NCBI RefSeq assembly: GCF_045863935.1
Contig: NZ_BTVP01000008.1
Span: 1 to 64,000 of the forward strand
Direction of reading: 5' to 3'
Length of the DNA: 64,000 nt
From: Parvibaculum sp045863935
GTDB taxonomy: Bacteria > Pseudomonadota > Alphaproteobacteria > Parvibaculales > Parvibaculaceae
Below, piece after piece: positions 1 to 8,010 of the stretch. The stretch's first letter is position 1, and every line of letters begins with the position of its first letter. The notes under the pieces were generated by a model. It had not been told where the DNA came from. It did not search any database and saw only the letters and a list, made by a program, of their open reading frames with translations. The position numbers and the translations under genes are program-made.

Positions 1-263
1 CGATGGGTCTCGTCAATGCGGTCGTTCCTGACGACAAGCTGGATGAGGAAGTGGAGGCCTGGTGCGCCGAACTCGTCGAGCGCAGTCCGACGGCGATTGC
101 CATCGCCAAACGCTCTTTCAATGCCGACAGCGACAATATCCGTGGCATCGGCGGCCTCGGCCTTCAGGCCTTGCGTCTCTTCTACGAGACCGAGGAGTCT
201 AAGGAAGGCGTGAAGGCACTCAGCGAAAAGCGCAAACCGGAATTCCGGAAGCATATGAAGTAG
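1..263 (+). CDS. Enoyl-CoA hydratase/isomerase family protein (BadI/MenB-like), 3' end only
   Basis: This is the C-terminal 86 residues of a crotonase-superfamily enzyme; the gene begins before the window and the first complete codon is at position 3. The tail, with the segments RSPTAIAIAKRSF, YETEESKEG and EKRKPEFRKH, is typical of the MenB/BadI branch (naphthoyl-CoA synthase or 2-ketocyclohexanecarboxyl-CoA hydrolase). The next gene is the remnant of an acyl-CoA dehydrogenase. In alicyclic-acid degraders badI lies near such dehydrogenases, so a ring-cleaving CoA hydrolase is a reasonable guess. The active-site half lies outside the window, so the exact reaction cannot be assigned. Confidence 0.75.
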   Translation, partial: MGLVNAVVPDDKLDEEVEAWCAELVERSPTAIAIAKRSFNADSDNIRGIGGLGLQALRLFYETEESKEGVKALSEKRKPEFRKHMK

Positions 264-680
264 GTGGCATCTCGGACTTGGCATTCACGTCCGACCAGGA
301 AGCCATTCGCGGCACGATTTGCGCGTGAGCGGCTTGCGCCCGGCTACAGGGCGCGCGCTGATCGGCCTGCAATGCCCCGGATCGGCCGCCGCCTCGCTGG
401 AAGAAACCTGGAAATACATCACCGAGCGGACGGCCTTTGGCAATCCGCTCGCAAAATATCAGGGCGTGACGGAGCCGCTCGCCGAAGCCGAGACCTTTCT
501 CGAGGCCGCCAGACTGCTCTGTTACAAGACGCTCTGGCTCAGGGAAATGGTCTGCCGCATACCGCCGAGGCGGCGATGTGCAAATGGTGGGTGCCCAAGA
601 CCGCTTTCCAGACGATTCACCGCTGCCTGCTGACACATGGTCATGGAGGCTACAGCACCGATCTTCCGCATCATCCGTGA
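264..680 (+). pseudogene. Decayed acyl-CoA dehydrogenase gene (frameshifts, internal deletion, lost C-terminus)
   Basis: Pieces of one acyl-CoA dehydrogenase are spread over three frames. The N-terminal start of the family (DLAFTSDQEAIRG) is read from about 269 in frame 2. It continues as ARFARERLAPGYRA in frame 3 after a one-base shift. The sequence then jumps near 350 to residues that normally lie some 200 positions further on (RALIGLQC, TERTAFGNPLAKYQG, EAARLLCYKTLWLR, frame 1). It shifts again near 545 to frame 3 (GLPHTAEAAMCKWW, CLLTHGHGGYS) and stops at 678-680, so the last quarter is missing. No start codon is evident. The fragments lack most of the FAD- and substrate-binding fold, so a working enzyme is not expected. 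It directly follows the BadI-like gene and was probably once its operon partner. Confidence 0.8.
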
Positions 681-1921
681 ACGACAGGGTCGCACCAGAT
701 CCTTACACGATTCCGCTCGACCGGATCGACGTCAGCGATCCGGAGCTCTACAGATCGAACCGGATGTGGTCTTACTTCGCGCGGCTGCGCCATGAAGACC
801 CGGTGCATTACTGCGCCAACAGCGCTTATGGTCCTTTCTGGTCCGTGACCAGGTACAAGGACATCATGCACGTCGAATCCAGTCACGACGTATTCTCATC
901 CGATGTCGCTTATGGCGGCGTTACGCTGCGCGAAGGCAATGCCGGCCTGATGCTGCCGATGTTCATCGCCATGGACCCGCCCAAGCACGATGTGCAGCGC
1001 AAGGTCGTGAGCCCGGTCGTTGCTCCCTCGAATCTGGCGAAGCTCGAGGCCACCATTCGTGAACGCGCCGGGAAGATATTCGACTCGCTCCCGCGGAACG
1101 AGCCCTTCAACTGGGTGGACCGCGTGTCCATCGAGCTCACGACGCAGATGCTGGCGACGCTGTTCGACTTCCCCTGGGAGGAGCGTCGGAACCTCACCCG
1201 CTGGTCGGACATGGTGACGTCGGAAGAAGCCTATCTGAGCAAGGAAGCCGAAGAGGAGAGAACGGCGCAACTCGGTGAGGCCGCCGCCGCATTCCTCGGC
1301 ATGTGGAACGAACGCGTCAACGCGAGCGAGCCGGGCGGCGATCTCATTTCCATGCTGGCGCATGGCGAGGCCACGCGGAACATGTCTCAGGAAGAATATC
1401 TCGGAAACTGCTTTCTCCTGCTCGTCGGCGGCAACGACACGACGCGCAACTCGATCAGCGGCGGCCTGCTGGCATTGAGCCAGAATCCGGACCAGTACAA
1501 GAAGCTGCGGGACAATCCAGCGCTCGTCGAAAATATGGTCCCGGAAATCATCCGCTATCAGACGCCGCTCTCGCATATGCGCCGCACGGCGCTCTGCGAC
1601 ACCGAGCTCGGCGGCAAGCAGATCAGGAAGGGCGACAAGGTCGTCATGTGGTACGTCTCCGGCAACAGGGACGAAGACGCGATCGAAAATCCCAACAGCT
1701 TCATCGTCGAGCGCCCCCGGCCGCGCCAGCACCTTTCGTTTGGCTTCGGCATTCATCGTTGCATGGGAAACCGGCTTGCCGAGATGCAGCTCAGAATTGT
1801 GTGGGAAGAGATCCTGAAGCGCTGGCCGGACAAGCCTATCGAGGTGGTGGGCGAGCCGAAGCTCGTCTTCTCCAACTTCATCAAGGGCATCGAGGAATTG
1901 CCCGCGATAATCCGGGATTGA
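677..1921 (+). CDS. Cytochrome P450, CYP153-type terminal alkane/fatty-acid hydroxylase
   Basis: Haem-thiolate monooxygenase of about 414 residues, cytosolic. The CYP153 family hydroxylates terminal carbons of medium-chain alkanes and related compounds using electrons from a ferredoxin and its reductase. Visible P450 signatures are the I-helix GGNDTT near residues 252-257, the ExxR pair at E290/R293 and the haem loop FGFGIHRCMG with the ligand at about C362. SMDPPKHDEQRK-like and ELTTQMLATLFDFPWE-like blocks match CYP153 closely. The start chosen is GTG at 677, which overlaps the TGA of the preceding pseudogene and gives a normal family length; an ATG at 578 would add 33 unrelated residues read from the dead gene. 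No good ribosome-binding site is visible. No ferredoxin or ferredoxin reductase gene lies nearby. It converges on a TetR gene. Confidence 0.88.
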   Translation: MNDRVAPDPYTIPLDRIDVSDPELYRSNRMWSYFARLRHEDPVHYCANSAYGPFWSVTRYKDIMHVESSHDVFSSDVAYGGVTLREGNAGLMLPMFIAMDPPKHDVQRKVVSPVVAPSNLAKLEATIRERAGKIFDSLPRNEPFNWVDRVSIELTTQMLATLFDFPWEERRNLTRWSDMVTSEEAYLSKEAEEERTAQLGEAAAAFLGMWNERVNASEPGGDLISMLAHGEATRNMSQEEYLGNCFLLLVGGNDTTRNSISGGLLALSQNPDQYKKLRDNPALVENMVPEIIRYQTPLSHMRRTALCDTELGGKQIRKGDKVVMWYVSGNRDEDAIENPNSFIVERPRPRQHLSFGFGIHRCMGNRLAEMQLRIVWEEILKRWPDKPIEVVGEPKLVFSNFIKGIEELPAIIRD

Positions 1922-1924
1922 TCC

Positions 1925-1954
1925 CGCGCCGCGCGCTACTTTCTGCGCGGCGCG
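1925..1954. terminator. GC-rich hairpin between convergent P450 and TetR genes
   Basis: Perfect 10-bp arms CGCGCCGCGC and GCGCGGCGCG enclose a 10-nt loop. The hairpin starts three bases after the P450 stop and overlaps the stop codon of the opposing TetR gene. There is no U-tract, so it may stop transcription only weakly or mainly protect mRNA 3' ends in both directions. Confidence 0.55.
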
Positions 1955-2568
1955 AGGCCGTTCACGAGCAGGGCGATATATTCCTCGATCATTTTCTGGC
2001 CGGCGAGTTCGGTGTCGCGTTGATGCCAGTGACCGATTGAATTGAGCGCGCCCGCGAGCGCGAAAGCCGTGATCTTCGGGTCTGACGGGGCGATCGAGCC
2101 GTCGGCGATGCCATTGGAAATCAGCTCGCGAAGTTTGCGGTCGATCTCGGTTTTGACGCGCCTGACCTTCTTGCGGCTGGTGTCTGACAATTCGGCGTCG
2201 CTGATGCGAACGGCGCAACGGCCGAAATCCGTTTCGTTGATCCCGGCATAGCGTTTGAGATAGGCGACCAGGCGATCCAGGCCCGTCGTCTCCTCTGCGT
2301 CCGGCATCGCCTCGCCCGCGGCTTCCAGCGTATCGAGCCCGTGCTGGATGCAGGCAAACAGCATCGCTTCCTTGTTCTTGAAATAATAATAGAGCGTCGG
2401 CTTTGTCACGTTGAGAATCTGCGCGACTTCGTCCAGCGAGGCGCGGTGATAGCCCCGCTCCGCGAATACCCGCGCCGCCGCCGCCAGGACAGCCTCTTGC
2501 TTCAGGTTGCGTTCGCTCCTGCGATCGGGTGCCTTTTTCCACGGCGACGAGATTGCCTGACCCGACAT
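1936..2568 (-). CDS. TetR/AcrR family transcriptional regulator
   Basis: Repressor-like protein of 210 residues with an N-terminal helix-turn-helix (about 44-67, containing SLDEVAQILNVTKPTLYYYF) and a variable ligand-binding C-terminal domain. The start at 2568 is preceded by AGGAGAA at good spacing; an in-frame ATG 57 bases upstream lacks this signal. The gene is divergent from the acyl-CoA ligase operon and shares a 124-bp control region with it, so it most likely controls that operon in response to an acyl-CoA or its precursor. The effector cannot be read from the sequence. Confidence 0.88.
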   Translation of the reverse strand: MSGQAISSPWKKAPDRRSERNLKQEAVLAAAARVFAERGYHRASLDEVAQILNVTKPTLYYYFKNKEAMLFACIQHGLDTLEAAGEAMPDAEETTGLDRLVAYLKRYAGINETDFGRCAVRISDAELSDTSRKKVRRVKTEIDRKLRELISNGIADGSIAPSDPKITAFALAGALNSIGHWHQRDTELAGQKMIEEYIALLVNGLAPRRK

Positions 2569-2618
2569 CGATTCTTCTCCTTGTTCTCGGATTCGCGAGC
2601 ATAGAGCGGGGCTTTGAT

Positions 2619-2647
2619 TTGACAAGATACCATCCAGAAACTATGTT
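2619..2647 (+). promoter_or_regulatory. Sigma-70-type promoter of the acyl-CoA ligase operon
   Basis: TTGACA (2619-2624), a 17-bp spacer and TATGTT (2642-2647) form a near-consensus promoter about 50 bp before the ligase gene and divergent from tetR. An imperfect inverted pair ACCAT/ATGTT overlaps the spacer and the -10, which is where a TetR operator would be expected; that operator call is weak. Confidence 0.65.
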
Positions 2648-2692
2648 ACCAAGAAGTAGAAACGGTCGTCGGAAATCGGCCGGTGGGGAGAT

Positions 2693-4258
2693 TTGTCCTT
2701 GTATTTGACGCAAGCCATTCATCGCGCCGCCGCGACGACGCCAAGCGCCGTTGCAACGACATGCGCAGGCCGCAATCGCAGCTGGACCGAGGTGAAGGAA
2801 CGCGTCGCGCGTCTTGCCGGCGCCCTGCAGGCTCTTGGCGTCGGCACGGGTGACCGCGTCGCTATACTGGCAATGAATTCGGACCGCTACTTCGAGACAT
2901 ATTTCGCCGTGCCCTGGTCGGGGGCGGTCATCGTGCCGATGAATGTCCGATGGTCGGTCGCAGAGCATGTCTATTCGATCGAGGATTCGGGCGCGACGAT
3001 CCTCATCGTCGACGATGTCTTTCTTCCGACCGGTCTGGCCGTCCGGAAGGAATGTGAGCGCATCCGCCATGTGATCTATGCCGGTGACGGGCCTGTCCCC
3101 GAAGGTCTTCTCGGATATGAGGCGCTTGTCTCGGAAGCCGCCCCCGCACCCGACGCGGGACGCAATGGCAACGATCTCGCCGGCATCTTCTATACGGGCG
3201 GCACGACGGGTTTTCCCAAAGGCGTGATGCTGTCGCATCAGAGCCTGTGGACGAGTTCGCTCAGCATCGGCGCTGGCATCGGCCTCACCTCCTCGGTGCG
3301 TTACATTCACGCCGCGCCGATGTTTCATCTGGCTGACGGCGGAATGACCTATGCCGCCACGATCTATGGCGGATCGCATGTCTTCCTGCCGTCTTTCGAC
3401 GCGAGCGCCTTCATCGCCCTCGTCGAGGCCGAGCGCGTCACCCATGCCTTGCTCGTCCCCACCATGATCCGGCTTCTGCTCGATTGCCCCGATCTGGCGA
3501 GCCGCGACATTTCATCGTTCGAACGCCTCGTCTACGGCGCCTCGCCCATGGCGGAGTCGCTGCTGCGCACGGCCATGGAACTCCTGCCCGGCATCGGCTT
3601 CGTTCAGGCCTATGGCCAGACGGAACTCTCGCCATTGGCAACGGTTCTCGGCTCCGAATGGCATGTCCTTAAAGGCCCGAAGGCCGGCAAGCTGCGTTCG
3701 GCCGGGCGGCCCGGACTATGTGTCGAGATCAGGATCGTCGGTGCGGATGGCAGCGAAGTGCCGCGCGGCTCGGTTGGCGAGGTCTGCGTCCGCGGTCCGA
3801 ACGCAATGCTCGGTTACTGGAACCAGCCCGAGCAGACGGCGGCAACGCTCGTCGACGGCTGGATTCATACGGGCGACGGCGGATATCTGGACGAGGACGG
3901 CTTCCTCTACATCGTCGATCGCATCAAGGACATGATTGTTTCCGGCGGCGAGAATGTTTTCTCGGCGGAAGTGGAAAACGCGCTGATGCAGCATCCCGCC
4001 GTCAGCGAATGCGCCGTCATCGGTGTGCCCGACGAGAAATGGGGCGAGCGGGTGCACGCGATCGTCGTGCCGAAAGAGGGACATGCCGTGACGGCCGACG
4101 ACATCGTCGCCCACTGCAAAGCGCTCATCGCCGGATACAAATGTCCCCGCAGCGTCGATGTGCGAAGCGAGCCTTTGCCCAAATCCGGCGCGGGAAAAAT
4201 TCTGAAAGTCGACCTCCGCAAACCCTATTGGGCGGACAAGGGTCGAAACGTCAACTAG
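2693..4258 (+). CDS. AMP-dependent acyl-CoA synthetase (fatty-acid/aryl-CoA ligase)
   Basis: ANL-superfamily enzyme of 521 residues that activates a carboxylic acid to its CoA thioester through an acyl-adenylate, in the cytosol. Visible motifs are the phosphate loop YTGGTTGFPKG (about 167-177), the hinge region GWIHTGDGGYLDEDGF and DRIKDMIVSGGENV, and the C-terminal catalytic lysine in GAGKILK (about K502). No ATG is available near the N-terminus. TTG at 2693 is only two bases from the GGGGAG ribosome-binding site, so TTG at 2699 may be the true start. It is the first gene of a thiolase-MaoC-MaoC-SDR-crotonase operon, so it probably provides that pathway's substrate. Chain length or ring specificity cannot be told. 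Confidence 0.9.
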   Translation: MSLYLTQAIHRAAATTPSAVATTCAGRNRSWTEVKERVARLAGALQALGVGTGDRVAILAMNSDRYFETYFAVPWSGAVIVPMNVRWSVAEHVYSIEDSGATILIVDDVFLPTGLAVRKECERIRHVIYAGDGPVPEGLLGYEALVSEAAPAPDAGRNGNDLAGIFYTGGTTGFPKGVMLSHQSLWTSSLSIGAGIGLTSSVRYIHAAPMFHLADGGMTYAATIYGGSHVFLPSFDASAFIALVEAERVTHALLVPTMIRLLLDCPDLASRDISSFERLVYGASPMAESLLRTAMELLPGIGFVQAYGQTELSPLATVLGSEWHVLKGPKAGKLRSAGRPGLCVEIRIVGADGSEVPRGSVGEVCVRGPNAMLGYWNQPEQTAATLVDGWIHTGDGGYLDEDGFLYIVDRIKDMIVSGGENVFSAEVENALMQHPAVSECAVIGVPDEKWGERVHAIVVPKEGHAVTADDIVAHCKALIAGYKCPRSVDVRSEPLPKSGAGKILKVDLRKPYWADKGRNVN

Positions 4259-4273
4259 CGAAGGAACGGATCG

Positions 4274-5461
4274 ATGAGTAATCGCGTCGTCGTGGCGGGG
4301 GTTGGCATGCTCCCGTTTGTAAAGCCTGGAGCGAGCGCCAATTACGACGAGATGGGCGCCGAGGCGATCCGTCTCGCGCTGGCGGATGCGGGGCTCTCTT
4401 ATGAAACGATCGGGCAGGCCTATGCCGGCTGGGTCTATGGAGATTCAACCTCCGGTCAGGCCGCGCTCTACAAGGTCGGCCTTACCGGCATTCCGGTCGT
4501 CAACGTCAACAACAATTGCTCGACGGGCTCGTCGGCGCTCTTCCTCGCGCGCCAGGCCGTCGCGAGCGGCATCGTCGATTGCGCGCTTGCCTTCGGTTTC
4601 GAGCAGATGTCGCCGGGTGCACTCGGCACCGTCTTCAACGATCGTCCGGGACCGCTCGACGAATTCCTGAAAATTGCCGATGAATCCTTCCAGGGCGCCG
4701 ATACGGTGCCGATGGCGCTGCGTCTCTTTGGCGGCGCGGGATATGAATACCAGCAGAAATACGGCGCGAAGGACGAGACCTTCGCCAAGGTGCGCGAGAA
4801 GGCAAGCCTGCATGCCATCCATAACGAGCGCGCGATCTTCCGGACCCATGTGACGGTCGACGAAGTACTCCAGTCGCCCAAGATGTTTCTCAATCTGACG
4901 CGGCTGCAGTGTTGTCCGCCGAGCTGCGGCGCGGCGGCGGCCGTCATCTGTTCGGAAGATTTCGCGCGCAAGCACAATGTCGATGCGCGGATCAGGATCG
5001 CCGGTCAGGCAATGACGACGGACTACCCTTCGACCTTCTCCGAGCGCAGCCTCATCAAGGTCGTGGGCTCGGACATGACGAAGGAAGCCGCGCGCAGCGT
5101 CTACGAGCAGGCGGGCATCGGACCGGAAGCGGTCGACGTCGCGGAACTGCACGACTGCTTCACCACGAACGAAGTCATCACCTATGAAGGTCTCGGCCTT
5201 TGCCCGGAAGGCGGCGCCGAAAAGTTCATTTGGGACGGCGACAACACCTATGGCGGCAAGGTCGTGACGAACCCGTCGGGCGGCCTCCTGTCCAAGGGGC
5301 ATCCGCTGGGCGCCACCGGGCTCGGCCAATGCGCGGAACTCACATGGCAGTTGCGCGGTGCGGCCGGCAAGCGGCAGGTCGAAGGCGCGCGCGTTGCCCT
5401 TCAGCACAATCTGGGTCTGGGCGGCGCCTGCGTCGTCACCATGTATGAGCGCGCGGAGTAG
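4274..5461 (+). CDS. Thiolase family protein, SCPx / lipid-transfer type
   Basis: Protein of 395 residues in the sterol-carrier-protein-x branch of thiolases, which cleave or form C-C bonds in beta-ketoacyl-CoA or related steroid and branched-chain CoA esters. Conserved features are the nucleophile in NNNCSTGSSA (C82), the HDCF block (about H293-C295) and SKGHPLGATG (H343), so the catalytic set looks intact. A ribosome-binding site (AAGGAAC) lies before ATG 4274. The gap to the ligase is 15 bp and to the next gene 5 bp. No DUF35 partner, usual for aldolase-type Ltp2 enzymes, is adjacent, which favours ordinary thiolysis. Confidence 0.88.
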   Translation: MSNRVVVAGVGMLPFVKPGASANYDEMGAEAIRLALADAGLSYETIGQAYAGWVYGDSTSGQAALYKVGLTGIPVVNVNNNCSTGSSALFLARQAVASGIVDCALAFGFEQMSPGALGTVFNDRPGPLDEFLKIADESFQGADTVPMALRLFGGAGYEYQQKYGAKDETFAKVREKASLHAIHNERAIFRTHVTVDEVLQSPKMFLNLTRLQCCPPSCGAAAAVICSEDFARKHNVDARIRIAGQAMTTDYPSTFSERSLIKVVGSDMTKEAARSVYEQAGIGPEAVDVAELHDCFTTNEVITYEGLGLCPEGGAEKFIWDGDNTYGGKVVTNPSGGLLSKGHPLGATGLGQCAELTWQLRGAAGKRQVEGARVALQHNLGLGGACVVTMYERAE

Positions 5462-5466
5462 ACGTC

Positions 5467-5910
5467 ATGATCGACAGGAATTTCATCGGCCATGAATTTC
5501 CTCCGGTCACCGTCGAGGCGGAGAAGGGGCGGCTGCGCTTCTTCGCCAAGGCGACGGGAAGCACGGACCCGATCTATTCGGATGAAGAGGCGGCTCGGAA
5601 GGCCGGGTACCGCGCCTTGCCGGCGCCCCCCACGTTTCTCTTCTCCCTCGAGATGGATCGGGACAATCCCTTCGACTTTCTCGAGCTTCTCGACATCGAC
5701 ATCGGGAAGATTCTGCATGGCGAGCAGGTATTCACCTATCACGCGCCGATCTGCGCGGGCGATCGCATCACCCTCAAATCGAAAATCGCGGATATCTACG
5801 ACAAGAAGGGCGGCGCGCTCGAATTCCTGGTGATCGACACCGAAGCTCGAAATCAGGATGGCGCGCATGTTGCCGACATGCGCCGTTCCATTGTCGTGCG
5901 GCATGGCTAG
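5467..5910 (+). CDS. MaoC-like hydratase, FAS1-type N-terminal hot-dog domain protein
   Basis: Protein of 147 residues matching the MaoC_dehydrat_N (FAS1-like dehydratase) hot-dog fold. It begins IDRNFIGHEFPP and contains the substrate-binding stretch YRALPAPPTFLFSLEMD and HGEQVFTYHAPICAGD. These domains usually lack the complete Asp/His catalytic motif and pair with a catalytic MaoC partner to form a heteromeric enoyl-CoA hydratase, as in steroid side-chain degradation. The next gene, three bases on, is just such a partner. The two are probably co-translated and act on the enoyl-CoA step of this operon's beta-oxidation-like route. Confidence 0.85.
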   Translation: MIDRNFIGHEFPPVTVEAEKGRLRFFAKATGSTDPIYSDEEAARKAGYRALPAPPTFLFSLEMDRDNPFDFLELLDIDIGKILHGEQVFTYHAPICAGDRITLKSKIADIYDKKGGALEFLVIDTEARNQDGAHVADMRRSIVVRHG

Positions 5911-5913
5911 GGG

Positions 5914-6336
5914 ATGGAAATGACGAATATTCGAACGGCTGAAAAAGGCGCGGTCATCGGTCAGCTGACGACGGCCCCCATCATCCGGCACACGCTTGCG
6001 CTCTATTGCGGGGCCTCTGGCGATCACAACCCGATTCATGTCGATATCGACTTCGCCAGGGCGGCCGGCATGCCAGACGTCTTCGCGCACGGCATGTTGT
6101 CGATGGCCTATCTCGGTCGCCTGCTCACCGATCTTGTGCCGCAGACGACCTTGCGCAGCTTCTCGACGCGCTTCACCTCGATCACGCAGCTCGGCGCCGC
6201 AATAACCTGCACGGCAAAGCTGCTGGAGCGTTTCAAGGAGGGTGGGGAAGACCGCGCCCGCCTGGAACTGAGCGCCGTCGACCAGAACAACGACGTGAAA
6301 CTGCTTGGCGAAGCCGTCGTCGCCTATTCAAGTTGA
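5914..6336 (+). CDS. MaoC family enoyl-CoA hydratase, catalytic subunit
   Basis: Hot-dog protein of 140 residues containing the R-hydratase signature: the GDHNPIHVD catalytic Asp/His motif followed by GMPDVFAHGMLSMAYLG. It probably hydrates a 2-enoyl-CoA together with the preceding FAS1-like subunit, whose gene ends three bases before it. The start is ATG 5914 with an alternative in-frame ATG at 5920. Together with the SDR and thiolase it supplies a full hydratase-dehydrogenase-thiolysis sequence. Confidence 0.88.
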   Translation: MEMTNIRTAEKGAVIGQLTTAPIIRHTLALYCGASGDHNPIHVDIDFARAAGMPDVFAHGMLSMAYLGRLLTDLVPQTTLRSFSTRFTSITQLGAAITCTAKLLERFKEGGEDRARLELSAVDQNNDVKLLGEAVVAYSS

Positions 6337-6346
6337 GGACAGAACA

Positions 6347-7177
6347 ATGAAGAAACTCGAAGGCAAGGTCGCGCTCGTTTCCGGCTCGGGCCGCGGCATC
6401 GGCCGCGCGGTGGCGTTGAAGCTCGCAAGCGAAGGCGCGCGCGTCGTGATCAACGATATGGACAAGGACCCCGCGCAGGAGACGATCGAGGAGATTCGCG
6501 GTCTGGGCGGCGAGGCGACCGCCTGCATCGGCAGCGTCACCGAGGCGGATTTCGGCGACCGCTTCGTCAAGACGGCGCTCGATACCTATAACGGTCTCGA
6601 CATCATCGTGAACAATGCGGGCTATACCTGGGACAGCGTCATTCAGAAGATGAGTGACGACCAGTTCCAGGCCATGCTCGACGTTCATCTCATGGCGCCA
6701 TTCCGCATCTTGCGGGCCGCCGCCGAGCCCATCCGCATTTTCGCGAAGAACGAAGCGCAAAGGGGTGAGGAAGTCTTCCGCAAGGTGGTGAACATCTCTT
6801 CTCTGGCAGGGCTCGGGGGCAATGCCGGACAGGTGAGCTATTCCTCGGCAAAGGCGGCTCTGTCCGGAATGACAAAGACGCTCTCCAAGGAATGGGGGCG
6901 CTACAAGGTCAACGTCAACTGCGTTGCCTTCGGCCTCATCAAGACCCGCTTGACGCAGCCATTGACGGGCGAGGGCGCCAACATCGATGTCGAAGGCCGC
7001 AAGATTGCGGTCGGGGTGCAGCCCGCCTTCATCGACGCGATGGAAAAGCAGATGATCCCGCTTGGCCGTGGCGGTACGCCGGAAGAAGCGGCGAACGGCG
7101 TCTATCTCTTCTGCACGCCCGAGTCGAACTACATCAGCGGCCAGGTCATCGCTGTGAGCGGCGGCGCATCGCTCTAG
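6347..7177 (+). CDS. Short-chain dehydrogenase/reductase (3-hydroxyacyl-CoA dehydrogenase-like)
   Basis: NAD(P)-dependent classical SDR of 276 residues. The cofactor motif GSGRGIG (13-19), NNAG (89-92), Ser 151/152 and the catalytic YSSAK (Y165, K169) are all present. An insert after about residue 125 (IRIFAKNEAQRGEE) is longer than in FabG and resembles the multifunctional-enzyme/HSD17B4 branch, which favours hydroxyacyl-CoA oxidation. ATG 6347 follows GAGGACAG and lies 10 bp after the MaoC stop; an upstream in-frame ATG lies inside that gene and was rejected. It is part of the ligase-to-crotonase operon. Confidence 0.88.
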   Translation: MKKLEGKVALVSGSGRGIGRAVALKLASEGARVVINDMDKDPAQETIEEIRGLGGEATACIGSVTEADFGDRFVKTALDTYNGLDIIVNNAGYTWDSVIQKMSDDQFQAMLDVHLMAPFRILRAAAEPIRIFAKNEAQRGEEVFRKVVNISSLAGLGGNAGQVSYSSAKAALSGMTKTLSKEWGRYKVNVNCVAFGLIKTRLTQPLTGEGANIDVEGRKIAVGVQPAFIDAMEKQMIPLGRGGTPEEAANGVYLFCTPESNYISGQVIAVSGGASL

Positions 7178-7187
7178 AGGGTGTCGC

Positions 7188-7997
7188 ATGACCTGCTCGC
7201 ACATCCTCGTCGAACAAAAGGACGGCATCGGGCGGATCACCCTCAATCGGCCCGATATTCTGAACCCGCTCTGCACCGACATGCTGGCCCAGTGCCGGGA
7301 GGCGCTTGCCGGACTTCGCGAGAGCGGTGCCACCGTCATTGTCCTGACCGGCGCGGGCCGTGCGTTTTGCGCGGGCGCCGATCTGAAATTTCTGGAGCGA
7401 ATGCTGCAGGAGAGCGAAGCCGGCGAGGACAGGCGCTACGAGGAAATGAACGGCACGCTGCTCGAAGGCCATGCGCTCATTCGGGATTTGCGGGCGTTTC
7501 CCGGCCCGGTCGTCTCGCTGGTGAACGGTCCCGCCGTCGGCGGCGGCGTCGGGCTCGCGCTCGCAGCCGACATCGTGCTGGCAGCGAAGTCCGCCTATTT
7601 CAGCCTTCCATTTGTGCCGAAGCTCGGCCTTGTTCCCGACCTCGGAGGCTTCGCCTCTATCCAGAACAGGATCGGCGCGGCCCGCGCGATGGGCCTCGCC
7701 TTGCTGGGCGACCCGCTGGATGCCGAAACGGCGGCCGATTGGGGATTGATCTGGCGTTGCGTCAAGGATCGTCACCTCGAAGAGGCAGCTGCGGAGCTTG
7801 CCGGCCGTCTGTCGTCCTCGCCGAAATCCGCGGTCGTGGCGCTCAAGCAGATGTCGGCACAGGCTTTGACGGATACCTTGCCCGCCTTTCTCGATCACGA
7901 ACGGATGTTGCAGGCGAGCCTTTTCGCTGGCAGCGACGCAGCCGAGGGCCTCAGGGCCGTCATCGAAAAACGTCGCCCGGACTTCCGGCCGGCGTGA
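7188..7997 (+). CDS. Enoyl-CoA hydratase/isomerase family protein (PaaG-like active site)
   Basis: Crotonase-fold protein of 269 residues. The oxyanion-hole elements AFCAGADL (about 59-66) and NGPAVGGGVGLALA are present. At the catalytic position it reads GLVPDLGG with Asp151, as in PaaG and other isomerases, instead of the Glu of hydratases, so isomerase or ring-related activity is more likely than simple hydration. A ribosome-binding site (AGAGGGTG) precedes ATG 7188, 10 bp after the SDR. It is the last gene of the operon and converges on hpaH. Confidence 0.87.
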   Translation: MTCSHILVEQKDGIGRITLNRPDILNPLCTDMLAQCREALAGLRESGATVIVLTGAGRAFCAGADLKFLERMLQESEAGEDRRYEEMNGTLLEGHALIRDLRAFPGPVVSLVNGPAVGGGVGLALAADIVLAAKSAYFSLPFVPKLGLVPDLGGFASIQNRIGAARAMGLALLGDPLDAETAADWGLIWRCVKDRHLEEAAAELAGRLSSSPKSAVVALKQMSAQALTDTLPAFLDHERMLQASLFAGSDAAEGLRAVIEKRRPDFRPA

Positions 7998-8010
7998 CCG
8001 GTCTCGCCGC

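Noticed and set aside
896..3445. Open reading frame of 849 codons on the minus strand
   Set aside because: It runs antisense to the P450 and acyl-CoA ligase genes and through the real TetR gene in another frame. The sequence is Arg/Asp/His-rich with no domain, a normal shadow in GC-rich DNA.
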